From assembly GCA_029465975.1 (NCBI GenBank), contig CM055756.1, positions 12,898,358 to 12,962,357 on the forward strand: DNA of 64,000 nt. Direction: 5' to 3'. This document shows positions 25,290 through 38,300 of this stretch, piece by piece; position 1 is the first letter of the stretch; each line of letters begins with the position of its first letter. Origin of the DNA: Dallia pectoralis. Taxonomy: Eukaryota; Chordata; Actinopteri; Esociformes; Umbridae. A program made the position numbers and the translations under genes. The notes under the pieces were generated by a model that saw nothing but the letters and a program-made list of their open reading frames with translations, was not told the origin of the DNA and ran no database searches.

Positions 25290-27965
25290 AGATACAATCA
25301 ATCAATCAAATTTATTTATAAAGCCCTTTTCACAACAAAAGTTGTCACAAAGTGCTTTTACAATCACCAGCCTGAATCCGACAGAGCAAACATCAACAAG
25401 TTGAACAAAAAAAACAAGTTGATACACGGCGGCTAGGAAAAACTCCCTGAAAGTCAGATTTAGGAAGAAACCTAGAGAGGAACCAGGCTCTGAGGGATCA
25501 CCAGTCCTCTTCTGACTGGGCTGGGTCAGTCCATGACAATACAACAAGCGAGGTGCGAAAATATGAGAAACTAAACAGTCTGGGATGACTGGGAGGGATG
25601 ATGGGCTTGATAGGCTTGGAGGAAGAAGCTCCGGTTGCATCAGCTGCTCCGTCAGCCGCACAGCCAGGGGCCCCAGGGAGGATCCAGCATATGCTCCAAG
25701 CTGGAGCGGTCCCCCTGACAGAAGTGGACACAAACACAGGGAAAGGTTGGACACTAGTTCCCGGCACAATAGTATACCGAACATAATACTTTGAAAGGAG
25801 ACAGGGGGGTTAGTGAGGCAGTGCCGTGGCCATGAACGGGTAAACCCAGGACAAGTCCAGACAGATGTTAGTAGAGACAGGACACAGGAAAGATTAGACA
25901 CCCTGGTTCCCTACGTCCCCGGCACCATAATATAGCAGCGTAGATCTTAGAATGAGACAGGGGGGTCCAGTGAAGCTGGGGCCCTGAACAGGGTAAACCC
26001 CGAAACAGGGCCCAATAGGCCGGAAAACACCCACCCACTATGCCGAGCATCAACCCAGGGACGCCAATCGACCATGACCACTCGGGCAGGTTTAGTTTTT
26101 GCTCACAAAGTTACTCGAGCTGGTGGAACAAACAAGAGCTATAGCGAGCCAGTGACATCCACAACCCAAGGAGCATATGGGAGGTTTAGTTTTTGCTCAC
26201 AAAGCTACTCGAATTGAGGCTGCAACGGAGCACTATAGCGACCCAGTGACTCCTCCCCACAGTTAACTGGGATAATCAGAGTTTAATTCACCAGCTACTC
26301 GGATTGAGCGAACAAAGGAGAGCTATAGCGAGCCAGTGACTCCACCCCCCAGGCAGCAGCCTGGAGGTATCGTTTTTGCTCAAAAAGCTACTCGAGAGGC
26401 AACAACAGGGAACCATAGCGAGCCAGTGACTCCACCCCCCAGGCAGCAATTGAGAGGACACCCCAGGGGAGATGTGAACCCGCAAGGCAAAGACAGCAGG
26501 GCAGAATGAGATCCGAGCCTTCCGTTCAACCTTCGTACCCTGGGCCATATTACACTCAACCATAGACCTTACTGAAAAGATATGTTTTTAATTGTGATTT
26601 AAAGGTTTGAACAGAATCTACATTTCTAACCCAGATTGGCAACTCATTCCATAATATAGGAGCTCTATAGGAGAAGGCTCTACCTCCAGCTGTTTGTTTA
26701 GAAATTTTAGGTACAATTAGGAGACCAGCATCCTTTGATCTAAGGTTACGCGTGGGTATGTATGGCTGGACTAATTCAGTGAGGTAGGTGGGAGCAAGTT
26801 GATGTAAAGCTTTATATGTTAACAGTAGTACTTTAAAGTCTGCCCTAGCCTTAACAGGCAGCCAATGTAAAGAGGCTAAAACTGGGGTAATATGGTCAAA
26901 CTTCTTAGTTCTAGTTAAGATTCTAGCAGCCGTATTAAGTAGTAATTGAAGTTTGTTTACTGATTTATCAGGGTAACCAGAGAATAGAACATTGCAATAA
27001 TCTAATCTTGAGGTAACAAAAGCATGGATTAGTTTTTCTGCATCAATTTTTGATAAATAATTTCAGATTTTTGCAATATTCCGAAGATGGAAAAATGCTG
27101 TCCTTGAAATATATTTTATGTGATCGTCAAATGAGAGATCCGGGTCAAGGGTCACTCCAAGGTTTTTGACAGTTTTTTGTGAAATGACTATACATCCGTT
27201 TAGGTTCAGCGTAAGGTCTGTCAATAAATCTCTCTGTTTCTTAGGTCCTAAAACTAGCATTTCAGTTTTATCTGAATTTAGGAGCAGAAAATTCTCTGTC
27301 ATCCACTTTCGTATATCTGAAACACAAGCTTCCATAGTGGCTAATTTAGGGGCTTCTCCATGTTTCATAGCAATATACAGCTGCGTGTCATCGGCATAGC
27401 AGTGAAAATTGACATTATGTTTTCGGATTACATCACCCAAAGGTAACATATAGAGTGAGAACAGAAGTGGTCCTAAGACTGAGCCTTGTGGAACACCAAA
27501 GCATACCTTTGATTTGTTAGAGGATAAGCCATCTACACAAACAAACTGAAGTCTATCTGATAAATAAGATCTAAACCAATCGAGAACATGTCCTCTTAGC
27601 CCAACAAGGGTCTCCAATCTCTCCAAGAGAAGGGAGTGATCAATAGTGTCAAAGGCAGCACTAAGATCAAGAAGCAATAGGAGAGATGCAGAACCTTTGT
27701 CAGAAGCCAATAAAAGGTAGTTTACCACCTTAACAAGTGCAGTCTCAGTGCTATGATGGGGTCTAAAACCGGGCTGAAGTTTTTCATATATATTATTTGT
27801 CTTCAGAAAGGCCGTAAGTTGTAGTGAGACAGATTTTTCTAGGATTTTTCTAGATACAAACAACACAAGTGAGCGACTGTGCGTAGTTGGGATAGGTTGA
27901 GACTGGTGTTTTAATGGAGAGCAGGGGGTTGGTAACCCTAACCTAGGCGGGTATGGCAGAACCAA
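25290..27965 (-). mobile_element. 5'-truncated L2-type LINE with reverse transcriptase
   Basis: Read on the minus strand. An open frame at 27063-27965 encodes the reverse transcriptase part: HHSTETALVKVVN, LLDLSAAFDTIDH (motif A), GVPQGSVLGPLLFSLYM (motif B) and YADDTQLY (motif C). The frame then meets a stop. About 1.8 kb of 3' sequence follows, including four or five degenerate copies of a segment with AGCTATAGCGAGCCAGTGAC (26080-26450). The element ends at 25290-25340 with GCTTTATAAATAAATTTGAT and a short ATTG tail. The endonuclease part is missing, so it is not autonomous. It lies between ATP6V0C and SPSB3. Confidence 0.85.
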
Positions 27966-28125
27966 TGGAAGGACTCAAAATACAGAGTGAGGAGGGAGTT
28001 GAGTATGTTATGGCAGGACCAATGGAAGGACTCCAAATACAGAGTGAGGAGGGAGTTGAGTATGTTATGGCAGAACCAATGGAAGGACTCAAAATACAGA
28101 GTGAGGAGGGAGGGGGGCAGTTAGG
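27951..28125. repeat. 57-bp tandem repeat, three copies
   Basis: Three nearly identical 57-bp copies with TATGGCAGAACCAATGGAAG and CAGAGTGAGGAGGGAGTTGA, just beyond the 5' end of the L2 element. Confidence 0.93.
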
Positions 28126-28179
28126 AGTAAGAAAGAGGAGACAATATTAACGAGAATATGTTAGGGTGTTAATGTGTTT

Positions 28180-28320
28180 GTTTTAGGAGACACTGGGTTG
28201 GCAGGGAGAATTTTTGTTCCTCTCTGAAACTGCCCCACACTCCATTACAGTAGGTGGCGGTAATGCACCAATAGCGTTGGATGCCACCCGCCGTTAAAAT
28301 TCACAGAAGAAGGATGTGTT
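28180..28320. repeat. Probable interspersed repeat (GTAGGTGGCGGTAATGCACC)
   Basis: The core GTAGGTGGCGGTAATGCACC, followed by GGATGCCACCCGCCGTTAAA and AGAAGAAGG, resembles a dispersed element I associate with fish genomes. I cannot name the family or confirm copy number. Confidence 0.4.
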
Positions 28321-28329
28321 TGCATGATG

Positions 28330-29310
28330 CAGTTATCCAATCACAGACGGTGGGTGGGGTTTGTCAATGTATTGTTTACGTCTCTTCTGAAAGTAGGTCG
28401 TGAGACATGATATACTGAGTCAAGTTATCTGTCTGACAAACATGTTCGTAAATAAAGAAGTAATTTGAAAATATTTTTTGGGATTCTGACCTCTAAAGTC
28501 CAGTGACATTTCTGTTACGAAGACAGAAGTGTGAAACAGGAAACGGCACGACTAGCAATAGCATACTGTAGAGCGCAGGTCAGTACTGTCATTTAGCAGT
28601 TGGGCTAGCCAGTTAGCCTAGCCTGTTAGCCTATTAAATGTAGGTAAGTTAGCTGAATAACTTCCTCAAAAACTATGTTTACAGTTTTTCTCCAATGTTG
28701 TTTGAGAACGTCTATCAACTATACATATATAACTAGTTGTAAATAATATACGGATATAAAAGTTATTGACTAAGTATCCACACCGAGTTAATTCAGTATA
28801 GGTGCTAACTAGAGGGCTATTTAGGTGCCAGCTAGGCCCCAAAACCGACCCTATGAGATCCAATTATATTACCCGCTGGAGGTTCGTAGCCTACACATTT
28901 ATATCGCACAGTCAAGAACGTTAACTGACTGATTGTATACTTGTCAATCAATGTGTTAATCAATTTGTTAATCAATTCGTTTATTAATCGCGTTGTTGAT
29001 GCAGAGGCAAATATAATATATTCCTTCTGTCCATGGCAGCGGGTGTGTGTGTGTGAAGACAGTGTGGCTAACGTTAGTGCAGGTAGGATGAACACTGTTA
29101 CCAAAATGCCCCCCTATGTGTTTTCTTTGATAAAACAGAAACTCAGTAGGTTTTCATCCTCACTCACACACGTGTCGACATTGTAATAACAACAACAACC
29201 TTCTATTATAATATTGTGCGCGGAGATGCTGCTCTATGAATGTAACCGTTGGATATACGACCCTGGTTGTCTTCCCGAACTCTCCCTCCAGGTATTCTGC
29301 AGTAGCTGCC
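28330..29310 (+). other. SPSB3: SPSB3 upstream region and 5' UTR acceptor
   Basis: No coding exon seen. A polypyrimidine tract with acceptor (CTCTCCCTCCAG ending near 29291) stands 19 bp before the SPSB3 ATG, so the ATG exon probably starts there and a non-coding first exon lies upstream. Its position was not resolved. Confidence 0.4.
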
Positions 29311-32300
29311 ATGTCGAGAAGGAGCAGAAACAGCCGGGCATGGCGATATGTGTGGAGCGGTATACGGCATGATGCGAATGCCCGGGCACTGGTTCTGCCC
29401 TCAGAGAGCGAACATTGGGGCTATGAACGATTACAGGTAGGGGTCCTTTTTGGAATTCTATGTAGATTGTCTTTAGTTTTTATTGTTCCTGTTATTTAAT
29501 AGAATCTGATAAGGTGGCTATGACATGTGGAATTCCCCAGGGATCAATTCTCGGACCACTTCTGTTCAATCTCTATATGCTACCCCTGGGCCAAATTCTA
29601 CAGAACAACATAAACCACTATAGTTATGCAGATGATACTGAAATATATATGGCTCTCGAACCATAGGACTGCAGCTCAATAGACTCAGTGTATCACTGTA
29701 TAGAGCACATAAATGTCTGGATGAACCAACATTGTCTACAATTAAACGAAAATGAAACTGAGATTATTGTGTTTGGCAACAAAAATAAAAATGAAAGAAC
29801 TGGATTCTCAAGCCCTAAAAACCAGGGATCAAGTGCATAATCTAGGTGTAATGATCTCAGATCTCATGTTCACCAGTCATATCAACGCGGTCACCAAAAC
29901 AACATTCTATCTCCTTAAAAATATATAGCCACAATCAAGGAACTGGTGTCCAAAAAAAGACCAAGAAAAGCTAATTCATGCATTTATCTCCAGTAGGGTT
30001 GACTACTGTAATGGGCTCTTACCTGGACTTCCCAAAATGGCTGTAAAACAGCTGCAGCTCATTCAGAATGCTGCTGCTAGAATGTTAACAAAAACAAAGA
30101 GAACAGAACACATCACCCCAGTTCTTACATCTTTGCACTGGCTTCCAGTCAGTTACAGAATAGATTTTAAAGTGATGCTTTTTGTCTATTAATCACTGAA
30201 CGGTCTGGGCCCTGAATACATTTCTGATATGTTTGAAGATTATAAACCATTCAGGGCGTGTGTGGCGGGTGGTGGGCCGAGCCGTGTGTGGTGGGTGGTG
30301 GGCCGACTCGTGTGTGGCGGGTGGTGGGCCAACTCGTGTGTGTTGGGCCGGGTCGTGTGGCAGGTGGTGGGCCGGGCCGCGTGGCCGGTGGTGGGCAAGG
30401 CCATGTGTGGCGGGTGGTGGGCCGACTCGTGTGTGGTGGGCCGACTCATGTGTGGCCGGTGGTGGGCCAACTCGTGTGTGGCCGGTGGTGGGCCGGGCCG
30501 TGTGTGGTGGGCCGACTCGTGTGTGGCCGGTGGTGGGCCGGGCCGTGTGTGGTGGGCCGACCCGGCAGCCGTCCTGGAGTACCGGCCGTTCTGTTATTCT
30601 CCAGATCACACAGATGGCCAGTCCGCCTCTGCTGCTGAGTCTATTTTGAATTTGTTTTAATTTGTTCCTATTCTATTTTTATTTTCCATTTCTCAACGAA
30701 ATGCCGATTTGATGTATTTATTAGTTATCATTGTAATACATGCATTAATGAAAACCTTTAATGTACACATATTAACCTGGAAATTCTAAAGACTTCTTGG
30801 CCATGTTCTAGAGCCCTGTGAAGGTTCTAAAGACCTTTTGAACCTAGATGTGAAATGTACACAGTTACATACTGAGATGTCATGTTTGAAATGTACATGA
30901 CCAGTAAACGGGTTGAGATATATATATCATGCATGTATTTCTTTTGTAAAGCACAGCGAATTGCTTCTATGTATGAATTGTGCTATATAAATAAACTTGC
31001 TTGCCTGCTTTTGGCTCCTGCAGTACAGTGACTCAGACTCAGAGCCAGACTTCCCACCCGTGGTTCCTCCAGTGCCCAGCGCTGTACCCGTTACAGGAGA
31101 GTCGTACTGCACCTGTGACACCCAAGCTGAGCCCAGCTATAACCCACGTCTCAGAGGCTTTCACCGCATCAAAGATTGCACCTGTGGAGAAGATGACCAG
31201 GGTAAGAACATGGATACATTGTGGAAACCTGGGCAGTTTTCAGAAGTGTACTCTGTAGAAAGTGGAATGCTTTTATTGTGAAGATCAGCCTGTTGCTTCC
31301 TATTTCACTCTGTGTTTCGGAGGATGTTTTGGCCCTGCCATTGGCAGACCAGGGTTAGAATCGGCTCTCGATCTAATTGGCAACCACCATCATGGTTCGG
31401 TGAGCTAGTAATCTTATTGGGTTGCCTTGTTATGAACTAACTAGATATGTGGCAGCTTGGATAGTACAAATAGTAAGCATCGGCAAATATAATAAGATGT
31501 ATCAAGTGGAGTACCACAGGATATATGTGCCAATGGCAGATCAAGTGAATAAGTTAGCAGTGTGTAGGTAAGAGGTAGTAATGGGGGTACCACAGGATAT
31601 ATGTGCCAATGGCAGATCAAGTGAATAAGTTAGCAGTGTGTATGCAAGAGGTAGTAATGTGGGTACCACAGGATATATGTGCCAATGGAAGATACAATTA
31701 ACCAGGTAGTAGTGTGAGTGTAAGGTTACCGCAGGGTTAACAGCAGTAGGAAATGTGCTGTTCCTAAGCCTGCGTGGGTGAGTAGAGACCTGTAACGCTT
31801 GTCTGATGACTGGGGCAAACAGTTTATGGCTCGGGTGTGAGGGAACCCTGATAATGCCACACACTCTCTGGGTGTGAGGGAACCCTGATAATGCCACACG
31901 CTCTCTGCAAACAACACTTGTGCTGGATGTCTTTGATGGTGGGGAGCTGAACACCAATGATGCGCTGGGCAGTTTTCACCACCTGCTGCAGGGACTTAGT
32001 CGGCCGCAGATCAACCGTTGTATCAGACTGGTTAGAATGCTCATGACCGTGCAGCGGTAAACGTTTACCAGGATGTTAGGAGATAAGTGGGCCTTCTTTA
32101 GCTTCCTTATGCCTTTTTGACCAGGGTTGTGGTGTTGAGGGACCACCAGGTGCTTGATCTCCTCTGATCAGACCAACTACTGCGGTATCATCTCCGAACT
32201 TAAGGATGGTATTGGAGCTGTATAGAGGTACACAGTCATGGGTGAAAAGGGAGTGCAAGAGTAAGCTAAGCACACAGCCCTGTGGGAGACCATTGTTCAG

Positions 32301-35300
32301 GGTCAGGGTGGAGGAGGTGAGGTTGTCCAACCTGACAGACTGATGTATGTTGGTTAGGAAGTCTAGAGTCCAGTTGTAGAGAGGGGCTGATCCCAAGGTC
32401 ACAGAGTTTGCAGGGCTCTAGAGTGCGACCAGAATTTGTAAGGGTGCGACTAATTTTTTTCATCTGCTTCTCCGCCAACTTTTTTTTCTTCCGCCAACTA
32501 AGGGTTTGTTCTCCTAGACAGAACTCGCTCGTGGTTGGATCATATTGTGGTCTAAACCAATCAGAGACAGAGATGGGGCGGGTCTTTGCCTCTGATTGGC
32601 TGTGGTCCAGATATTCATGTAGGCTCCGTGGTGTGTGATTGAAATTGCGACCGGAGCAAAAGAGAATCAGTTACGGCAATCAGCATCAGCAAAAAACAGC
32701 AACGCAGAAGTCGAATAATTAAAAGAAATAGACCCATAGAGTTTTTTCTGTAAGAAAAGTAAGCCTGTTCCCCCCTACACTCTACCGGTCAATGCTCCGA
32801 CAACAGCCCAGACACGGAGCTACTTCAGCCAGTCTCCCCAGTCCCTGGTAAGATGCAAAGTCCTGGTCCTTCGTCAGAGATGGCATCCGACTCAGAGACG
32901 GAGGTAGAGCCTAACGTTACCGGGCCCGAGATAGAGACTCAAAATAAAAAGGGAAAAACATATACATTTCGTAAAGACTGGTTAGACCAGTTTCCCTGGT
33001 TACGGTTTAATAAGAAAGAGAACATAATGCACTGCATGTACTGTAAAGAATGTGGCCAGAGCATGGCAGGGAACAGTGCATTTATAAGCGGATCAACAAC
33101 GTTTCGAATCGAAACGCTGAAAAAGCACAATATTTAAAAAAAACACACTTCATGCCGCGATAAGTGTGTGACTAAAGTGGCTCCTCTCCCGGCTGCATTT
33201 CAGCGACAGGCAGCAGCCATCAGGTCCTCAGAACAATCAGAGATGATAATAAAGTTCAACGTCGCCTATAACATCGTAAAAGAAGAGCTGCCATTCACTA
33301 AATTTAGATCTGAAATTAGTCTGATGAAGAAAAGTGGATTAGACGTGAACCCGACGTACAGCAATGATAATAGCCGACACGTAAAAAAAGACGACTGTTG
33401 CCATTGCAAATTCCACATACATGTCATTTATGATCGACGGTGACACAGACATTTCCACGAAGGAGTGTGTGATTGTCTACAGCCGTATCTTGAGGAGAGG
33501 GAGACCGGTGATGCTAGGGAGAGTGGCAAGCTGGTTTAGCCAAGGCCAAAGGGCAAGAAGGCCAAATTACAGGTGTTGGCCATCTGAGGGGCATGCGACA
33601 TCAAGGGGGGACCCGCTATGACTTTGAGCCATGAAATGTTAGGTCTCAGTTCAGGGAAGTGTTGAAATGTTTTATTTTGCTGAATTTTTTTTAGTTTGGA
33701 AGCTCAGTGAAGCACTTTAAACATTTTTTATTTTTATATACAGCATAATTGTGCTTCAAATAAAAAAGTATTTACTTGCACCTTATTCTTGTTTAAAATC
33801 ATTTACATAATATATGAATGTATATGGAGCGTGATAAAAAGGTGACCTTGAAATTGTGGCGTTAAAGGCGACGCAAACCGAGGAAAAAATTAGGTGCACC
33901 TAAATTTTATGCTGGTGCACCTAAATAAAAAAGTTAAGCGCACCAGTGCAACCAAGGCAAAAAGTTAGTCTGAAGCCCTGGTTTGGTAACCAGCCTAGAG
34001 GGGATGACTGTATTGAATGCTGAGCTGAAGTCTAAGGACAGCATCCTCACACAGGTGTTGGTTTTGTCCAGGTGGGTCAGGGCAGAGTGGACAGTAGTGG
34101 AGATTAATGGTGTTTACAGTAGTGAGGGACAGAAAGCACTATTTGTATTATGGCTCTATTTTCTTTGTGTTTTTTAGTTTACATGGTTTTGAAATAAATA
34201 TCTACATTTCCAATACTTGTTCTTCATTGCAGACTTTGACTGGATGTGGGATGGCAGTAACCGCTCCACGGCTACAATGTTGAGCTGCGACGACCGCAAA
34301 GTCAACTTCCACACAGAGTACAGCTGCGGCACGGCAGCCATCAGAGGTTCCAAGGAACTTACAGATGGACAACACTTCTGGGAGATAAAGATGACATCAC
34401 CAGTGTACGGGACAGATATGGTGAGATGACATCACCAGTGTACGGGTCAGATATGGTGAGATGACATCACCAGTGTACGGGTCAGATATGGTGAGATGAC
34501 ATCACCAGTGTACGGGCCAGATATGGTGAGATGACATCACCAGTGTACGGGTCAGATATGGTGAGATGACATCACCAGTGTACGGGTCAGATATGGTGAG
34601 ATGACATCACCAGTGTACGGGTCAGATATGGTGAGATGACATCACCAGTGTACGGGTCAGATATGGTGAGATGACATCACCAGTGTTCGGGTTCCTCCGT
34701 TAGCAATAGCGATGTGTTGGTTTACATTTTTTTATGCAGATCCAAGAGGTACAATGTATATAAAAAGTCTACACACACAGTTTTTTTTATGTGAACAACA
34801 ATGTGACCACAATAAAAACAGTTTTTTGTGATAAGACCATACATCCGTTTAGGACTAACGTGAGATCTGTCAAGTCTCTTTGTTTCTTAGGTCCTAACTA
34901 TCATTTCATTTTTTTCTTATTAAAGAGCAGAACGTTTTCTCTCATCCACTTTTGTATGTCTGAAACATGCTTCCATAGTAGGTAACATAGGTTCTTCTCC
35001 ATGTTTCATAGAAATATACAGCTACGTGTCATCAGAATAACAGTGAAAGTTTACATTATAGTTTCGGATGACATCACTCAGAGGCAGCATATGTAGTGAG
35101 AACAAAAGTGGTCCTAAAACTGTGCCTTGAGGAACACCAACAAAAACCTGGCATTTTAACAGGGGTGTGTAAGCTTTTTATATCCACTTTATAATGTAGT
35201 TATAGAAGGTGAAAATGTTGAAGACTCTTCTGTTGGTGTTATAGATGGTGGGCATTGGGACCGGTGATGTAAACCTGGATAAGTTCAGATATACATTCTG

Positions 35301-38300
35301 CAGTCTGCTTGGGAAGGATGATGACAGTTGGGGTCTCTCTTACACTGGTAGGCCAATTCAGCTTATATCAGTAAAGTTTTATGTATTTTATAAAAAATAT
35401 GTATTTGAAAGGCTGTTCAATCTATTTTTTAGGACTCTGATCACAAGCTGCCACTTACAGTAAATTACACCAATGTCATTTACCTATAATTGTCTGTTTT
35501 GGGTTTATTTTAGATATTAATAAAATCTTCCTTTTTTTAAAGGTCTGTTGCATCATAAAGGAGACAAAGTCAAGTTCTCCTCACGGTTTGGCCAGGGTTC
35601 TATAATAGGAGTGCATCTGGACACCTGGCATGGAACACTTACCTTCTTCAAGAACCGCAGGTGTATAGGTAAATGAAGGGGAAGTTTGGTGATAACTACA
35701 GTGGAAGTGTGGAGGTAACTACAGTGGAAGTGTAGAGGTAACTACAGTGGAAGTGTGGAGGTAACTACAGTGGAAGTGTAGAGGTAACTACAGTGGAAGT
35801 GTGGAGGTAACTACAGTGGAAGTGTGGAGGTAACTACAGTGGAAGTGTGGAGGTAACTACAGTGGAAGTGTGGAGGTAACTACAGTGGAAGTGTGGAGGT
35901 AACTACAGTGGAAGTGTAGAGGTAACTACAGTGGAAGTGTGGAGGTAACTACAGTGGAAGTGTGGAGGTAACTACAGTGGTAGTGTGGAGGTAACTACAG
36001 TGGAAGTGTGGAGGTAACTACAGTGGAAGTGTGGAGGTAACTACAGTGGTAGTGTGGAGGTAACTACAGTGGAAGTGTGGAGGTAACTACAGTGGTAGTG
36101 TGGAGGTAACTACAGTGGACGTGTGGAGGTAACTACAGTGGAAGTGTGGAGGTAACTACAGTGGTAGTGTGGAGGTAACTACAGTGGAAGTGTGGAGGTA
36201 ACTACAGTGGTAGTGTGGAGGTAACTACAGTGGACGTGTGGAGGTAACTACAGTGGAAGTGTGGAGGTAACTACAGTGGAAGTGTGGAGGTAACTACAGT
36301 GGAAGTGTGGAGGTAACTATAGTGGAAGTGTGGCGGTAACTACAGGGGAAGTGTGGAGGTAACTACAGTGGAGGTAACTACAGTGGAAGTGTGGAGGTAA
36401 CTACAGGGGAAGTGTGGAGGTAACTACAGGGGAAGTGTGGAGGTAACTACAGGGGAAGTGTGGAGGTAACTACAGAGGAAGTGTGGAGGTAACTACAGTG
36501 GAAGTGTGGAGGTAACTACAGTGGAAGTGTGGAGGTAACTACAGTGGAAGTGTGGAGGTAACTACAGTGGAAGTGTGGAGGTAACTACAGTGGAAGTGTG
36601 GAGGTAACTACAGTGGAAGTGTGGAGGTAACTACAGTGGAAGTGTGGAGGTAACTACAGTGGAAGTGTGGAGGTAACTACATTTGTCACAAGATGTTTAA
36701 CAATTTTCCTGACTTTGGAGCAACAGCATCCCTTGTTTCACTTAGCTAATTTCCCCCTGTCCTCTACTCTTTATATATATTGTAAAGTACTATTCAATAG
36801 GTTCTGTCAACCTAGATAAAACCCTAACCCTATTATATACAGTTTGTATACATTTGCACATTATCAATTACAGCCATGTGCATCGTGTTCTCTATCACTG
36901 TGTTAGTTCTCTTGTATTGACACTGTACTTACCATCAATCTACCTCTCTACTCCAAGACCATATTTGCACTTATTGTACATTATTATTTATTTTACGTAC
37001 CGAATATTGTTATATGTGTAACTGTTTCTTGACTGTTTGTATTGTTATGTGTAACTTCATGTCGCCTGGCACTTTTGCGCCTTATCTTGGCCAGGTTGCG
37101 ATTGTAAATGAGAACTTGTTCTCAATTGATTAACCTGGTTAAATAAAGGCAAAATAAAATAAAAATGATATACAGTATATTGTATTGTAATATATATGTA
37201 TTATATATACAGTATATTGTATTGTATAGGTGTAATAAATATATATATATATATTATATATACAGTATATTGTATTGTATATGTGTAATAAATATATATA
37301 TATATATATTATATATACAGTATATTATATAGGAGTAATAAATATATGTATATTATATATAGTATATTCTATTGTATAGGTGCAATATATATATATTATA
37401 TATAGTATATTCTATTGTATAGGTGTAATATATATATATATTATATACAGTATATTATATTGTATAGGTGTAATATATATATTATATATGGTATATTCTG
37501 TTGTATAGGTGTAATATATATATTATATACAGTATATTCTATTGTATAGGTGTAATATATTTATTATATACAGTATATTCTATTGTATAGGTGTAATATA
37601 TATATTATATAAAGTATATTCTATTGTATAGGTGTAATATATATATATTATATACAGTATATTCTATTTTATAGGTGTAATATATATATTATATATAGTA
37701 TATTCTATTGTATAGGTGTAATATATATATTATATATAGTATATTCTATTGTATATGTGTAATATATATATTATATACAGTATATTTTATTGTATAGGTG
37801 TAATATATATATTATATACAGTATATTCTATTGTATAGGTGTAATATATATATATTATATATAGTATATTCTATTGTATAGGTGTAATATATATATTATA
37901 TATAGTATATTCTATTCTATAGGTGTAATATATATCTCATATACAGTATATTCTATTGTATAGGTGTAATATATATATTATATACAGTATATTCTATTTT
38001 ATAGGTGTAATATATATATATATATATATAGTATATTCTATTTTATAGGTGTAATATATATATTATAAATAGTATATTCTATTGTATAGGTGTAATATAT
38101 ATATATTATAAATAGTATATTCTATTGTATAGGTGCAATATATATATATATTATATACAGTATATTCTATTGTATAGGTGTAATATATATATATATATTA
38201 TATACAGTATATTCTATTGTATAGGTGCAATATATATATATATTATATACAGTATATTCTATTGTATAGGTGTAATATATATATTATATACAGTATATTC

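Noticed and set aside
25302..25901. 199-codon minus-strand frame
   Set aside because: Falls in the 3' non-coding part of the L2 element. No family motif.
30193..30660. Several 70-140-codon frames in GC-rich sequence
   Set aside because: They come from the GC-rich minisatellite in the L2 3' part, with many frames open on both strands.
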